Shown: positions 8,039 through 16,029 of the stretch, piece by piece
Position numbering within the stretch: the first letter of the stretch is position 1
Layout of the letters: each line of letters starts with the position of its first letter
Assembly (NCBI RefSeq): GCF_030915385.1
Contig: NZ_CP133268.1
Coordinates: 2,347,430-2,411,429, forward strand
Source of the DNA: Neobacillus sp. PS3-12
Lineage (GTDB): Bacteria > Bacillota > Bacilli > Bacillales > Cytobacillaceae
Reading direction: 5' to 3'
Length of the DNA stretch: 64,000 bases
Translations under genes and position numbers: made by a program
The notes under the pieces: model-generated
Seen by the model: the letters and a program-made list of their open reading frames with translations, nothing else
Told to the model about the DNA's origin: nothing
Database searches by the model: none

Positions 8039-8944
8039 TTGAATAAAGAAAATAGTCGCAAGATCTTAATTTTATTAGGAAAATTCATCATTCTCATCGG
8101 AATGATTTTTGCGCTCGGAAAACTGAATTGGGCACCTCTGGAAAATTGGGCGATTGACCGCTTGGCCCATGCACAGCCCAGGGATCAGCAGCCGACTTTG
8201 TTATTTCAGGATAAGGTAGACATCCCTGATACTATTGCCTATAAAAAGGAAAAATATTTAATTTTTAAGACTGACATCAAAAATACCGTGCAATTGTTAG
8301 TATCCAAGATCGGGATTCAAACGAGTGCCCCTATGAAGAAGGAGCTTTCTAAAAAATTTAAGACCTTTGAGAGTAGCGATTCAAAGGTCGTGGCAATGTC
8401 TGATTGGGATATTATGAAAAACAACCTGAAGGACGGGTTTAATGCATTAAAAGACGTGGCCACGGTAAGGATCATGACTGAAGATGGCAAACCAATGATC
8501 GTTGACAGCAAAACGGTTGTCGGCGATTACGATTCCTCCGATAAAGTCATGCGATGGGGCAAGGAAATTCAAGCCGCTTCAGCAAAATATGACGTCGATC
8601 CAGCTTTAATTGCGGCTGTGATCGAACAAGAATCTGGCGGCAAGCCCGACATCATGAGTCCGGCTGGAGCGATCGGCTTGATGCAGCTGATGCCGAGAAC
8701 GGCTAAAGAATTGGGAGTCAACCCTTATGACTCTACGCAGAACATTGAAGGCGGCACCAAATATTTAGCCACGCAGCTTCATCGTTTTGGCAGTGTTGAA
8801 ATGGCGTTGGCCGCTTATAACGCCGGGCCCGAAAATGTGTTCAATTTCCGCTATATGTATATCGCAGAGACGCAGAACTATATCCGCAATGTCCCCGCAT
8901 TGATGAATAAGTACCAGCAGAAGTTTGCGACCGCACTAAAGTAA
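8039..8944 (+). CDS. Lytic transglycosylase (SLT domain), membrane-anchored
   Basis: A 301-residue protein with an N-terminal signal anchor (about residues 8-28) and a C-terminal goose-lysozyme-like transglycosylase domain. The catalytic Glu198 lies in AAVIEQESGG, followed by GAIGLMQLMP and ALAAYNAGP, the usual SLT motifs. It would cut the glycan backbone of peptidoglycan outside the membrane. The start is TTG 8039, with GAGG 8 nt upstream. It is the only plus-strand gene in this stretch, divergent from fabZ and convergent to the EpuA-like gene. The specific role is not known. Confidence 0.85.
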   Translation: MNKENSRKILILLGKFIILIGMIFALGKLNWAPLENWAIDRLAHAQPRDQQPTLLFQDKVDIPDTIAYKKEKYLIFKTDIKNTVQLLVSKIGIQTSAPMKKELSKKFKTFESSDSKVVAMSDWDIMKNNLKDGFNALKDVATVRIMTEDGKPMIVDSKTVVGDYDSSDKVMRWGKEIQAASAKYDVDPALIAAVIEQESGGKPDIMSPAGAIGLMQLMPRTAKELGVNPYDSTQNIEGGTKYLATQLHRFGSVEMALAAYNAGPENVFNFRYMYIAETQNYIRNVPALMNKYQQKFATALK

Positions 8945-8972
8945 GAAGGCTGACCCCCCGTGGCCAGCTTGT

Positions 8973-9224
8973 CTATTTTTTCTCAACAAGATCATAAATA
9001 TGGGAAAAAGCGGACCCCTTCAGGAATTCGCTCGGTTTTCCATGGCCGATGCCACTGTATCCGACTAAGGCCCCCGCCGACGCAAAAACAATGATCAAAA
9101 CGAATAAGATAACAAAACGAAGGTAAATGGGAATTGCTTGCTTTTGTTGAACAGGCTTCGCCGTCTCTCCGGCTTCTTTGAGCTTTTTAAACTCCTCGCG
9201 GGTTAGAGCGAGTTTTTCCGCCAT
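8973..9224 (-). CDS. EpuA-like small membrane protein (DNA-directed RNA polymerase subunit beta family name)
   Basis: An 83-residue protein with one transmembrane segment (about residues 33-54) followed by a short conserved stretch GYSGIGHG...H(I)YDLV. This is the pattern of the EpuA family, often labelled 'DNA-directed RNA polymerase subunit beta' although the sequence is not a polymerase subunit. It is 17 bp downstream of flhP and likely cotranscribed with it. ATG 9233 is too close to AAAGGGG; ATG 9224 has proper spacing. Function unknown. Confidence 0.7.
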   Translation of the reverse strand: MAEKLALTREEFKKLKEAGETAKPVQQKQAIPIYLRFVILFVLIIVFASAGALVGYSGIGHGKPSEFLKGSAFSHIYDLVEKK

Positions 9225-9241
9225 TCGAATCATCCCCTTTG

Positions 9242-10051
9242 TTAACGAATTCCATTAATCAGACCCATCATTTGATCCGCCATCGTCACCGCCCGTGACG
9301 AAAATTGATACGAACGCTGCACATTCAAGAGATCCGTCATTTCTTTTGACATATCCACGTTTGATTGCTCGAGCATCCGCTGGCCAATCGAAATCTGATC
9401 CCTCGGCAGTTCGGTCAAAACCCCGTTCGGTGCGGGCACATTGTCAGGAATCCCGATCAAACTGCCGCCTTTTTGCTCAAGAAATTGCGGCTTGTTGATT
9501 TGGACAACGCCAAGGTTGAACGATTCCATCGAACCATCCGTCATCGCCACATTCATAACCCCGTTTTGGGTGATATCAAATTTTTGCGCATCCCCCGTAA
9601 TAATAATCGGATTATTGTTATCATCCAAAATCGGATCGCCGTCGCTCGTTGTGAGCATCGTCTCGTTTGGCGCCACAGGTGATAAGGCGAGCGCACCATT
9701 TCGAGTATACTGAACCGAGTTTTTCACAAGCACCTTGTAGTACTGGCCCGGCACCTGAAAAGCGGTATCAAGATCCCTGTCGGTCGGCTTGAAACTTCCC
9801 TGACTCATGTTCATTTGCGACTGGCTGAGCCTGGCCCCCGTTCCTTGACGAACGCCGTTTGGCGTCTGCCGCCCTACTTCTTTTGAGGCATCAGGCTGAT
9901 TATTCAGCTGCTGTGCGAGCAGGTCCGTGAACGTGGCCTGCTTGCTTTTAAACCCTGTTGTATCTAGATTGGCCAAATTATTGCTTATTATGTCCATTTG
10001 TTTTTGCAACTGACTCAGCGTGTTCGTCGCCGTAATCATCGATGTATTCAT
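9242..10051 (-). CDS. flhP: Flagellar rod/hook-basal body protein FlhP (FlgG family)
   Basis: A 269-residue FlgG-family axial protein. The N-terminal motif ISNNLANLDTTGFK and the C-terminal heptad-rich segment QSNVDMSKEMTDLLNVQRSYQ are the hallmarks of flagellar rod and hook proteins, which pack through both terminal helices. It follows flhO by 25 bp with AGGAGGT before its ATG. In B. subtilis flhO and flhP encode distal rod components in the same order after mbl. No other flagellar genes are in this window. Confidence 0.9.
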   Translation of the reverse strand: MNTSMITATNTLSQLQKQMDIISNNLANLDTTGFKSKQATFTDLLAQQLNNQPDASKEVGRQTPNGVRQGTGARLSQSQMNMSQGSFKPTDRDLDTAFQVPGQYYKVLVKNSVQYTRNGALALSPVAPNETMLTTSDGDPILDDNNNPIIITGDAQKFDITQNGVMNVAMTDGSMESFNLGVVQINKPQFLEQKGGSLIGIPDNVPAPNGVLTELPRDQISIGQRMLEQSNVDMSKEMTDLLNVQRSYQFSSRAVTMADQMMGLINGIR

Positions 10052-10076
10052 GGTTCCGACCTCCTTTTTTTAAAAA

Positions 10077-10856
10077 TTACCCTATTTTCCCGACCTGATT
10101 GGCTGCTAAGTCCATACTCTTGTCGTACGCCTGCAATATTTTTTGGTTCGCTTCAAAAGAACGATATGCGGTTAACATGTCAGTCATCGCCTTGCTCATA
10201 TCGACATTTGATTGCTCCAGATAACCTTGCTGAAGCTTAAATTGCCCATTGGCCGCTTGTGCGAGCGGTGTTCCATTTTCCGTTCGATACAGACCGTTGC
10301 CTTCTTTAATAAGCTGCTGATCAGCGTTGGCGGTGTAGGCAATTCCTAACTGCCGCTGTTCGCCATTTGGCCCGGTGATCAGGCCGGTGTCACTCACGGT
10401 GAACTGGTCGCTCGCAAGCTGAATAGGCTGGTTGTTGTTATCCAGTATGTATTGGCCGTCGCCTGTCGTTAAGTATCCTGCTGCATCAAGTGTGAAGTTG
10501 CCATTCCTTGTGTAGCGTAGCTTCCCGCTCGGGTCTTGAACTGTGAAGAAGGCGGAACCCTGGTTCAAGTTTACTAATGCCATATCGGTTTTATTATCAG
10601 TTTCTTTCGTATCACCCTGGATAAAGCGTGGGATCGCTTCCTGCATATAGACACCCGTGGAGAGTGAGCCAACTTGCGGACCGCCGCTTTTTTGCGCATT
10701 CATCCGCTCTAATAACATCTCAGGAAATGACCGCAATGTCGATTGATCTTCTTTAAATCCAGGTGTATTGGCATTCGCCATATTGTTTGTCAGCATATCC
10801 GTTCTGCGCTGCTGCGCAATCATTCCCGCCGCAGCCGTGTAAAAACCCTTAAACAT
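10077..10856 (-). CDS. flhO: Flagellar rod/hook-basal body protein FlhO (FlgG family)
   Basis: A 259-residue paralogue of FlhP. It has the N-terminal motif LTNNMANANTPGFK and the C-terminal QSNVDMSKAMTDMLTAYRSFEANQ. GTG 10865 is in frame, but GAGG is spaced for ATG 10856, which gives the usual start MFKGFYTAA. It is the first gene of the flhO-flhP unit, separated from mbl by the 81-bp repeat array (10966-11460), so the array lies between mbl and its usual downstream neighbours. Confidence 0.9.
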   Translation of the reverse strand: MFKGFYTAAAGMIAQQRRTDMLTNNMANANTPGFKEDQSTLRSFPEMLLERMNAQKSGGPQVGSLSTGVYMQEAIPRFIQGDTKETDNKTDMALVNLNQGSAFFTVQDPSGKLRYTRNGNFTLDAAGYLTTGDGQYILDNNNQPIQLASDQFTVSDTGLITGPNGEQRQLGIAYTANADQQLIKEGNGLYRTENGTPLAQAANGQFKLQQGYLEQSNVDMSKAMTDMLTAYRSFEANQKILQAYDKSMDLAANQVGKIG

Positions 10857-10965
10857 CCATTCCACCTCATTTGGAATACATAGATACTCTTATTATAAAA
10901 GACTTTCGTAAATTCCACATCAACTAAACGTCGAATCCTGTGAAAAAAAATCGAAATAATGGATT

Positions 10966-11460
10966 TGCGGATATATTGGGGTGTTCGGATAAAGGATGAA
11001 AAAGTTCGGATAAATGGTGGATATGTTCGGAAAAGAAGGTGAAGTTTGCGGATATATCGGGGTGTTCGGATAAAGGATGAAAAAGTTCGGATAAAAGTTG
11101 GATATGTTCGGAAAAGAAGGTGAAGTTTGCGGATATATCGGGGTGTTCGGATAAAGGATGAAAAAGTTCGGATAAATGGTGGATATGTTCGGAAAAGAAG
11201 GTGAAGTTTGCGGATATATCGGGGTGTTCGGATAAAGGATGAAAAAGTTCGGATAAATAGTGGATATGTTCGGAAAAGAAGGTGAAGTTTGCGGATATAT
11301 CAAGGTGTTCGGATAAAGGATGAAAAAGTTCGGATAAATGGTGGATATGTTCGGAAAAGAAGGTGAAGTTTGCGGATATATCAAGGTGTTCGGATAAAGG
11401 ATGAAAAAGTTCGGAAAAGGAGCTGAAGTTTACGGATATTTCGTAGGTTCGTGCGGATAT
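10966..11460. repeat. 81-bp tandem repeat array, about six units
   Basis: The motif TTCGGATAAAGGATG starts at 10984, 11065, 11146, 11227, 11308 and 11389, each exactly 81 bp apart. Each unit has four sub-blocks beginning TTTGCGGATA, TTCGGATAAAGG, TTCGGATAAATG and TTCGGAAAAG, about 20 bp each. Because 81 is a multiple of 3, reading frames stay open across the array, but no start signal or codon bias supports a gene. The array fills the 676-bp gap between flhO and mbl. Confidence 0.95.
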
Positions 11461-11481
11461 ATTTTTCCAAACCAAAAATAA

Positions 11482-11525
11482 AAAAGCCTAACGCCTCGGA
11501 GCTTGTCCATCAGCATTAGACTTTT
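11482..11525 (-). terminator. Terminator of mbl
   Basis: Thirteen-bp stem (11482-11494 with 11513-11525) with two G-U pairs on the minus-strand transcript, followed by T-rich sequence. Confidence 0.75.
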
Positions 11526-11532
11526 ATTTATA

Positions 11533-12533
11533 TCAACCAAGTCTTTTTTTAGGTAGACGATCAATGTTGTCGAGCATAACGCCTGTTCCGATGGCAACGC
11601 AATCCATTGGATTTTCCGCAACCAGTACAGGTACTTTCAACTCTTCAGCTAAAAGCATGTCGATACCATGCAGCAATGCTCCGCCGCCTGTTAGGATTAC
11701 GCCGCGGTCGATGATATCTGCGGATAATTCTGGCGGTGTGCGCTCAAGAACCGTTTTAGCGGCCTGAACAATAACAGCCACATGTTCGCGTAATGCTGCT
11801 TCAACCTCTTCAGAACGAACCGAAATGGTGCGTGGAAGACCGCTGACCATGTCACGGCCGCGAATTTCCATTTCCTCGGAACGGGATCCTGGGAAGCAGG
11901 TTCCAATCTGAATTTTGATGTTTTCAGCTGTGCGTTCACCGATGAGAAGCTTGTACTCACGTTTAATGTAGTTTAAGATTTCTGCATCAAATTTGTCGCC
12001 AGCCATTTTGATAGAGGAAGAAGTAACGATGTCGCCCATTGATAATACTGCGACGTCCGTTGTTCCTCCTCCGATGTCAACTACCATATTTCCGCTTGGC
12101 TGGAATATGTCCATTCCGGCGCCAATAGCGGCTACCTTTGGTTCTTCTTCTAAGTAAATCTTCTTTCCGCCGCTTTTTTCAGCAGCTTCACGGATTGCTT
12201 TTTGCTCAACGCTTGTAATATTCGTTGGGCAGCAAATCAAGATGCGCGGTTTGGATAAAAAGCCTTTTACATTCAGCTTGTTAATAAAATGCTTCAACAT
12301 TGCTTCTGTTACGTCAAAGTCTGCAATTACGCCGTCTTTCAATGGGCGGATCGCAACGATATTTCCTGGCGTACGGCCGACCATTTTGCGAGCTTCTTCA
12401 CCAACAGCAAGAACACGGTTTGTATTTTTATCGATTGCCACGACAGAAGGTTCATTCAAAACAATTCCCGGCCTTTAACGTGAATAAGCACATTAGCCGT
12501 TCCTAAATCAATACCAATATCCCTAGCAAACAT
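11533..12533 (-). CDS. mbl: Cell shape-determining protein Mbl (frameshifted near N-terminus)
   Basis: An MreB-family actin homologue that guides cylindrical cell-wall synthesis under the membrane. The ATP-binding motifs VDIGGGTTD and GGGALLHG and the ending VAIGTGVMLDN are intact. The first 22 codons (MFARDIGIDLGTANVLI...) start at ATG 12533 behind a GGAGG. They run into a stop because one base is missing from a C-run at 12467-12469; with one G restored on the minus strand the frame reads on as GIVLNEPSVVAID. The corrected length, about 333 residues, equals B. subtilis Mbl. It is downstream of spoIIID as in B. subtilis. Confidence 0.92.
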
Positions 12534-12675
12534 TCTCTTTTCTTTCCTCCTTGATAAGGAATCCACATACTGTCCTAATTGTATATTGTAACACACAACA
12601 TGTAATTTTCATACAGGAAGTTGTAAATTATTGTAGAAAGATGTCTGTTCAAGGAAAAAAGAATAGATTGAAAAA

Positions 12676-12948
12676 TTACTTTACTGTTTCGCCTTCTCTT
12701 TCTTCTTTTTGATACTTCATTTTTGTCGCTTCCCCGCCTCTGAGGTGGCGGATCGATTTATGGTAATCTAAGATTTCTTTTACTTCATTTGCCAGGTCAG
12801 GGTTAATTTCAGGAAGTCTCTCAGTTAAATCCTTATGGACTGTACTTTTGGATACGCCAAACTCCTTCGCTATGACGCGAACCGTTTTTCTCGTCTCCAC
12901 GATATACTTTCCAATCTTGATAGTTCTCTCTTTGATGTAATCGTGCAC
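12676..12948 (-). CDS. spoIIID: Sporulation transcription factor SpoIIID
   Basis: A 90-residue DNA-binding protein that tunes sigma-E and sigma-K genes in the mother cell. The helix-turn-helix VIAKEFGVSKSTVHKDL and the basic tail around SIRHLRGGEATK are as in B. subtilis SpoIIID. The frame opens upstream at 13005, but the family starts at HDYIKERT; GTG 12948 has GGAGG 9 nt upstream and gives that start. It lies just before mbl, as in other Bacillus species. Confidence 0.95.
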   Translation of the reverse strand: MHDYIKERTIKIGKYIVETRKTVRVIAKEFGVSKSTVHKDLTERLPEINPDLANEVKEILDYHKSIRHLRGGEATKMKYQKEEREGETVK

Positions 12949-13327
12949 ACCACTCGCCCTCCCTAAATTGGATGTGAGAAGTGTGAAATGAGACCCGCTT
13001 ATCACTCCGATGAAATAGTGCTTACCTCATGCTGAATAATCATGTCCCCAACTGAAACCCCATTGTCCTCAAACGACTCCTCACCTCAAACACTCTCTTT
13101 ATAAAGGTTTTTTACAGTTTATTAGCTTGGATAGTGGATTATGCAATAAATACAAGGTTTTTCTAAACTTTTTTTGAAAATTCAGCAATTAATTTTATGC
13201 ATGATTATGCATTGTTCATGGTTCGACATGCTCTAAGCCGCGCCATTCCTGGATTTCTAAATTATTTCCTGAGAAATTTGTCAAATGGAATTATAATGAT
13301 AATAGATACGATGGAAGGACCAACAAG
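12949..13327. other. Intergenic region between spoIIID and the ATL gene
   Basis: This 379-bp gap between divergent genes must hold both promoters. TATAAT at 13292-13297 is a likely -10 for the plus-strand gene, lying within TTATAATGATAATAG (13291-13305), which matches the PerR-box consensus at 13 of 15 positions. I could not fix a sigma-E promoter for spoIIID by eye. No coding potential is seen. Confidence 0.5.
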
Positions 13328-13636
13328 ATGACAGATTTTACTAAAAAGGTGATTTCAATTATTAAAAATATTCCAGCGGGCCAAGTGATGACTTACGGAC
13401 AGGTTGCCGGAATGGCAGGCAGTCCGCGTGCTGCCCGTCAGGTTGTTCGGATTCTTCATTCGCTGAGCCGCAAACATCAGCTTCCCTGGCACCGTGTGAT
13501 TAATGCAAAGGGGGAAATTGGCTTGAAGGACATCGGTGAACAAAAGTTTCTTCTTGAAGCGGAAGGTGTGGAGGTGAGCCAATCAGGCAGCATCTCCCTT
13601 GAAAAATATCAATTTAAAAAGTCGGAGAATGACTAG
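13328..13636 (+). CDS. Alkyltransferase-like protein (ATL), MGMT family without catalytic Cys
   Basis: A 102-residue protein with the DNA-binding domain of O6-alkylguanine-DNA alkyltransferases. The HTH part GQVMTYGQVAGMAG...RAARQVVRIL is present, but the active-site PCHRV is PWHRV (Trp54 in place of Cys). That substitution defines ATL proteins, which bind O6-alkylguanine and hand the lesion to nucleotide excision repair rather than repair it directly. ATG 13328 follows a GGAAGGA. It is divergent from spoIIID and convergent to the dehydrogenase gene. Confidence 0.88.
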   Translation: MTDFTKKVISIIKNIPAGQVMTYGQVAGMAGSPRAARQVVRILHSLSRKHQLPWHRVINAKGEIGLKDIGEQKFLLEAEGVEVSQSGSISLEKYQFKKSEND

Positions 13637-13712
13637 CAGTTTATTTAGCGAGGAATGATCTGCTTTACCATTTCGTAGACGTTTTGAACAATTTTCCCGA
13701 GGTTAATTCGTA

Positions 13713-13739
13713 CAAAAAAGGAGAGTGATTCCACTCTCC
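13713..13739 (-). terminator. Terminator of the dehydrogenase gene
   Basis: Perfect stem GGAGAGTG/CACTCTCC (13720-13727 with 13732-13739) and six T on the minus-strand 3' side. Confidence 0.85.
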
Positions 13740-13742
13740 AAT

Positions 13743-15365
13743 CTACTCTCCTAATTGTTGATGCAATGTGGCTCTCACTGCACCTTTTTCTTTAATTAAC
13801 CTTTTGAAAAACTCTTCTATTTTTTCGCCTAAACCAGCTTCATACAAATCAACACCGAAGATTTTTTTATTTGAGAGAATCGGCCGGAGGTTGTCGCCAA
13901 CCGAGTCTGGCCTGCCAAACTTTATGTTTTTCATATATTCCTGTAATTCTTGTAAAAGTGGGTCCGGACTGAGCTTCATCTCTTCACCCTGATCATTGAC
14001 GCCCAGCAAATATCGGCACCAAGCGGCAATGGTTAAGGGAATAAACGTCAAATCGTTCACGTCCAGGTCAGCTCTTTGCATATAAGCTTTGATCGTTTCC
14101 CCAAAGCGAATCGCTAGTTTTTGTGATGTATCAGATGCAATCCGCTGCGGCGTATCAGGATTATTCGGATTTGGAAAACGCACTTCGATGACTTCTTTAA
14201 TAAATTCAGACGGCTTAATGATACCAGGGTCGGTCACCGTTTTCATGCCTTCCACATAACCAATTTTTTCAATCAATGCTTTTAAATCTTCATCCTGCAT
14301 TTCAGCGGCAATCGACCGATAATCGAGCAAGCAGCCAAAGACGGCTAATGCGGTATGAAGCGGGTTCAAGCAGGTGCATACCTTCATTCTTTCAACCTGG
14401 TCAACGACTTCCCGATCGGTAAAATAAACACCGACCTTTTCCAAAGCTGGCCGCCCATTTGGAAAACGGTCTTCAATCACGAGGTATTCGGCCTCTTCCC
14501 CATTTACAAACGGAGCAATCGGCGCACGATTTGGTTTCGTGCGGATTAATTCGGCGCTGCCATAACCTAGTGTTTTTAGCCGCTCTGAAACTTGTTCCGA
14601 AGGCACTGGCACAATTTTATCGATCATACTCCATGGAAAGCTGAGTTTGACTTCATTTTTCAAATAATCAAGAAAACCTCTTGCAACAAAGCCAAGTTCG
14701 TTCCAAGCCGTAGCCACTGTTAAGACGGCAGCTTTCAGCTTATCGCCGTTATGTGAAAAATTATCTGTGCTGACTAGCGCTAAAGGAGCCTGTCCCGTTA
14801 GATAGCGATTATGTAAAAGCGCAGCGAGCATGACCATTGTGTGTTTTGGATGGTCGAGCCCCTGCTCAATTTCTTCTTTCACAGCTGTGCGGATTTCGCC
14901 ATCCAGATCTTTTAGGTCGTAACCTTTTTCCGTGATCGTAAAAGTGACGAGCTGAAGCGACGGTTCCGCAACGATTTCTTTTAGGCGCTCCCATGCATCG
15001 GGACCGCTGCCTGTGGCAATACTTTCGGCCACACTAGCAATGACCTCCATATCCAGAGTGCCATCTGTTTTCATCACGACACTCAGACTTAAGTTATCAT
15101 GCGGGTGATAGACTTTTTCCACCAAATCCACATTGTTGGTAGAGACAACAATAATCCCTCTATCTGTTTCGGTTTTTTCGATTAAATGCTGCTGGAGTAC
15201 TGAGTGGTGGGCCCTAAACAAATTTCCTCCCCCGAAATGCAGCCAGATGGGAGATTTCTTGGTCGCTTCCCAAACCTTTTCAAAGTCATATTCTGGTGTT
15301 TTGATCCCCAATGCTGTAAATTGATCTTTCTTTCCTTTGAGTTCTTCTTTATTTAATTGCAGCAA
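13743..15365 (-). CDS. Mannitol dehydrogenase-family oxidoreductase (hexuronate reductase type)
   Basis: A 540-residue NAD-dependent polyol/uronate dehydrogenase. The N-terminal Rossmann part has WLHFGGGNLFRAHH and later VVSTNNVDLVEKV; the catalytic region has KVCTCLNPLHTALAVFGCLL. The family includes mannitol 2-dehydrogenase, fructuronate reductase (UxuB) and tagaturonate reductase. The 540-residue length resembles Gram-positive uronate-type members, but no uronate isomerase or dehydratase gene is near, so the substrate stays open. The start is TTG 15365 with AAGGGG 8 nt upstream. It is flanked by the 80-bp array (15483-15960) and stands alone. Confidence 0.8.
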   Translation of the reverse strand: MLQLNKEELKGKKDQFTALGIKTPEYDFEKVWEATKKSPIWLHFGGGNLFRAHHSVLQQHLIEKTETDRGIIVVSTNNVDLVEKVYHPHDNLSLSVVMKTDGTLDMEVIASVAESIATGSGPDAWERLKEIVAEPSLQLVTFTITEKGYDLKDLDGEIRTAVKEEIEQGLDHPKHTMVMLAALLHNRYLTGQAPLALVSTDNFSHNGDKLKAAVLTVATAWNELGFVARGFLDYLKNEVKLSFPWSMIDKIVPVPSEQVSERLKTLGYGSAELIRTKPNRAPIAPFVNGEEAEYLVIEDRFPNGRPALEKVGVYFTDREVVDQVERMKVCTCLNPLHTALAVFGCLLDYRSIAAEMQDEDLKALIEKIGYVEGMKTVTDPGIIKPSEFIKEVIEVRFPNPNNPDTPQRIASDTSQKLAIRFGETIKAYMQRADLDVNDLTFIPLTIAAWCRYLLGVNDQGEEMKLSPDPLLQELQEYMKNIKFGRPDSVGDNLRPILSNKKIFGVDLYEAGLGEKIEEFFKRLIKEKGAVRATLHQQLGE

Positions 15366-15482
15366 TTTTTTTACCCCTTTTCCTTTCTTAATGCATTTTC
15401 CATTATAAATTATAATAGGAGGAATTTCTCAAGTTTGAACCATTTACTGCATAGTTTGAACTACTTTTCAGTTGTTATGTTT

Positions 15483-15960
15483 CGTGCGGATAAAAGGGAG
15501 ATTTGTTCGGAAAAGAAGGGATTTGTTCCGTTATATCGAGGAGTTCGGATAAAGGATGAAAAAGTTCGGATAAAAGGGGGATTTGTTCCGAAAAAAAGGG
15601 ATTTGTTCCGTTATATCGAGGAGTTCGGATAAAGGATGAAAAAGTTCGGATAAAAGGGGGATTTGTTCCGAAAAAAAGGGATTTGTTCCGATATATCGAG
15701 GAGTTCGGATAAAGGATGAAAAAGTTCGGATAAAAGGGGGATTTGTTCCGAAAAAAAAGGATTTGTTCCGTTATATCGAGGAGTTCGGATAAAGGATGAA
15801 AAAGTTCGGATAAAAGGGGGATTTGTTCCGAAAAAAAGGGATTTGTTCCGTTATATCGAGGAGTTCGGATAAAGGATGAAAAGGTTCGGATAAAAGGGGG
15901 ATTTGTTCGAAAAAAAAGGGATTTGTTCCGTTATATCGAGGAGTTCTAATAAAGAATGAA
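15483..15960. repeat. 80-bp tandem repeat array, six units
   Basis: The motif AGTTCGGATAAAGGATGAAA has its TTCGG at 15544, 15624, 15704, 15784 and 15864, with a degraded copy at 15944: an exact 80-bp period. Each unit has four blocks starting TTCGG, TTCGG, TTCCG, TTCCG at steps of 21, 21, 20 and 18 bp. The core shared with the array at 10966-11460 is over 25 bp long. It fills most of the 662-bp gap between the dehydrogenase and PBP3 genes; no gene is seen. Confidence 0.95.
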
Positions 15961-16002
15961 AATTCCCAGAAATATAGAGCATTACCCCTTTTTCTGTAAA
16001 TA

Positions 16003-16029
16003 AAAAGCCAGGGTTAGAAAACCCTGGCT
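16003..16029 (-). terminator. Terminator of the PBP3 gene
   Basis: Perfect stem AGCCAGGGTT/AACCCTGGCT (16006-16015 with 16020-16029), T-run on the minus-strand side. The stem includes the stop codon of the gene. Confidence 0.88.

Noticed and set aside
10920..11475. Two long minus-strand ORFs of 154 and 183 codons with repeating sequence.
   Set aside because: They arise because the 81-bp repeat unit is a multiple of three and lacks stops. No RBS or coding bias is present.
12467..12469. Programmed frameshifting in mbl or the other broken genes.
   Set aside because: The sites are plain short runs without slippery heptamers or stimulatory structures, and homologues are in one frame.
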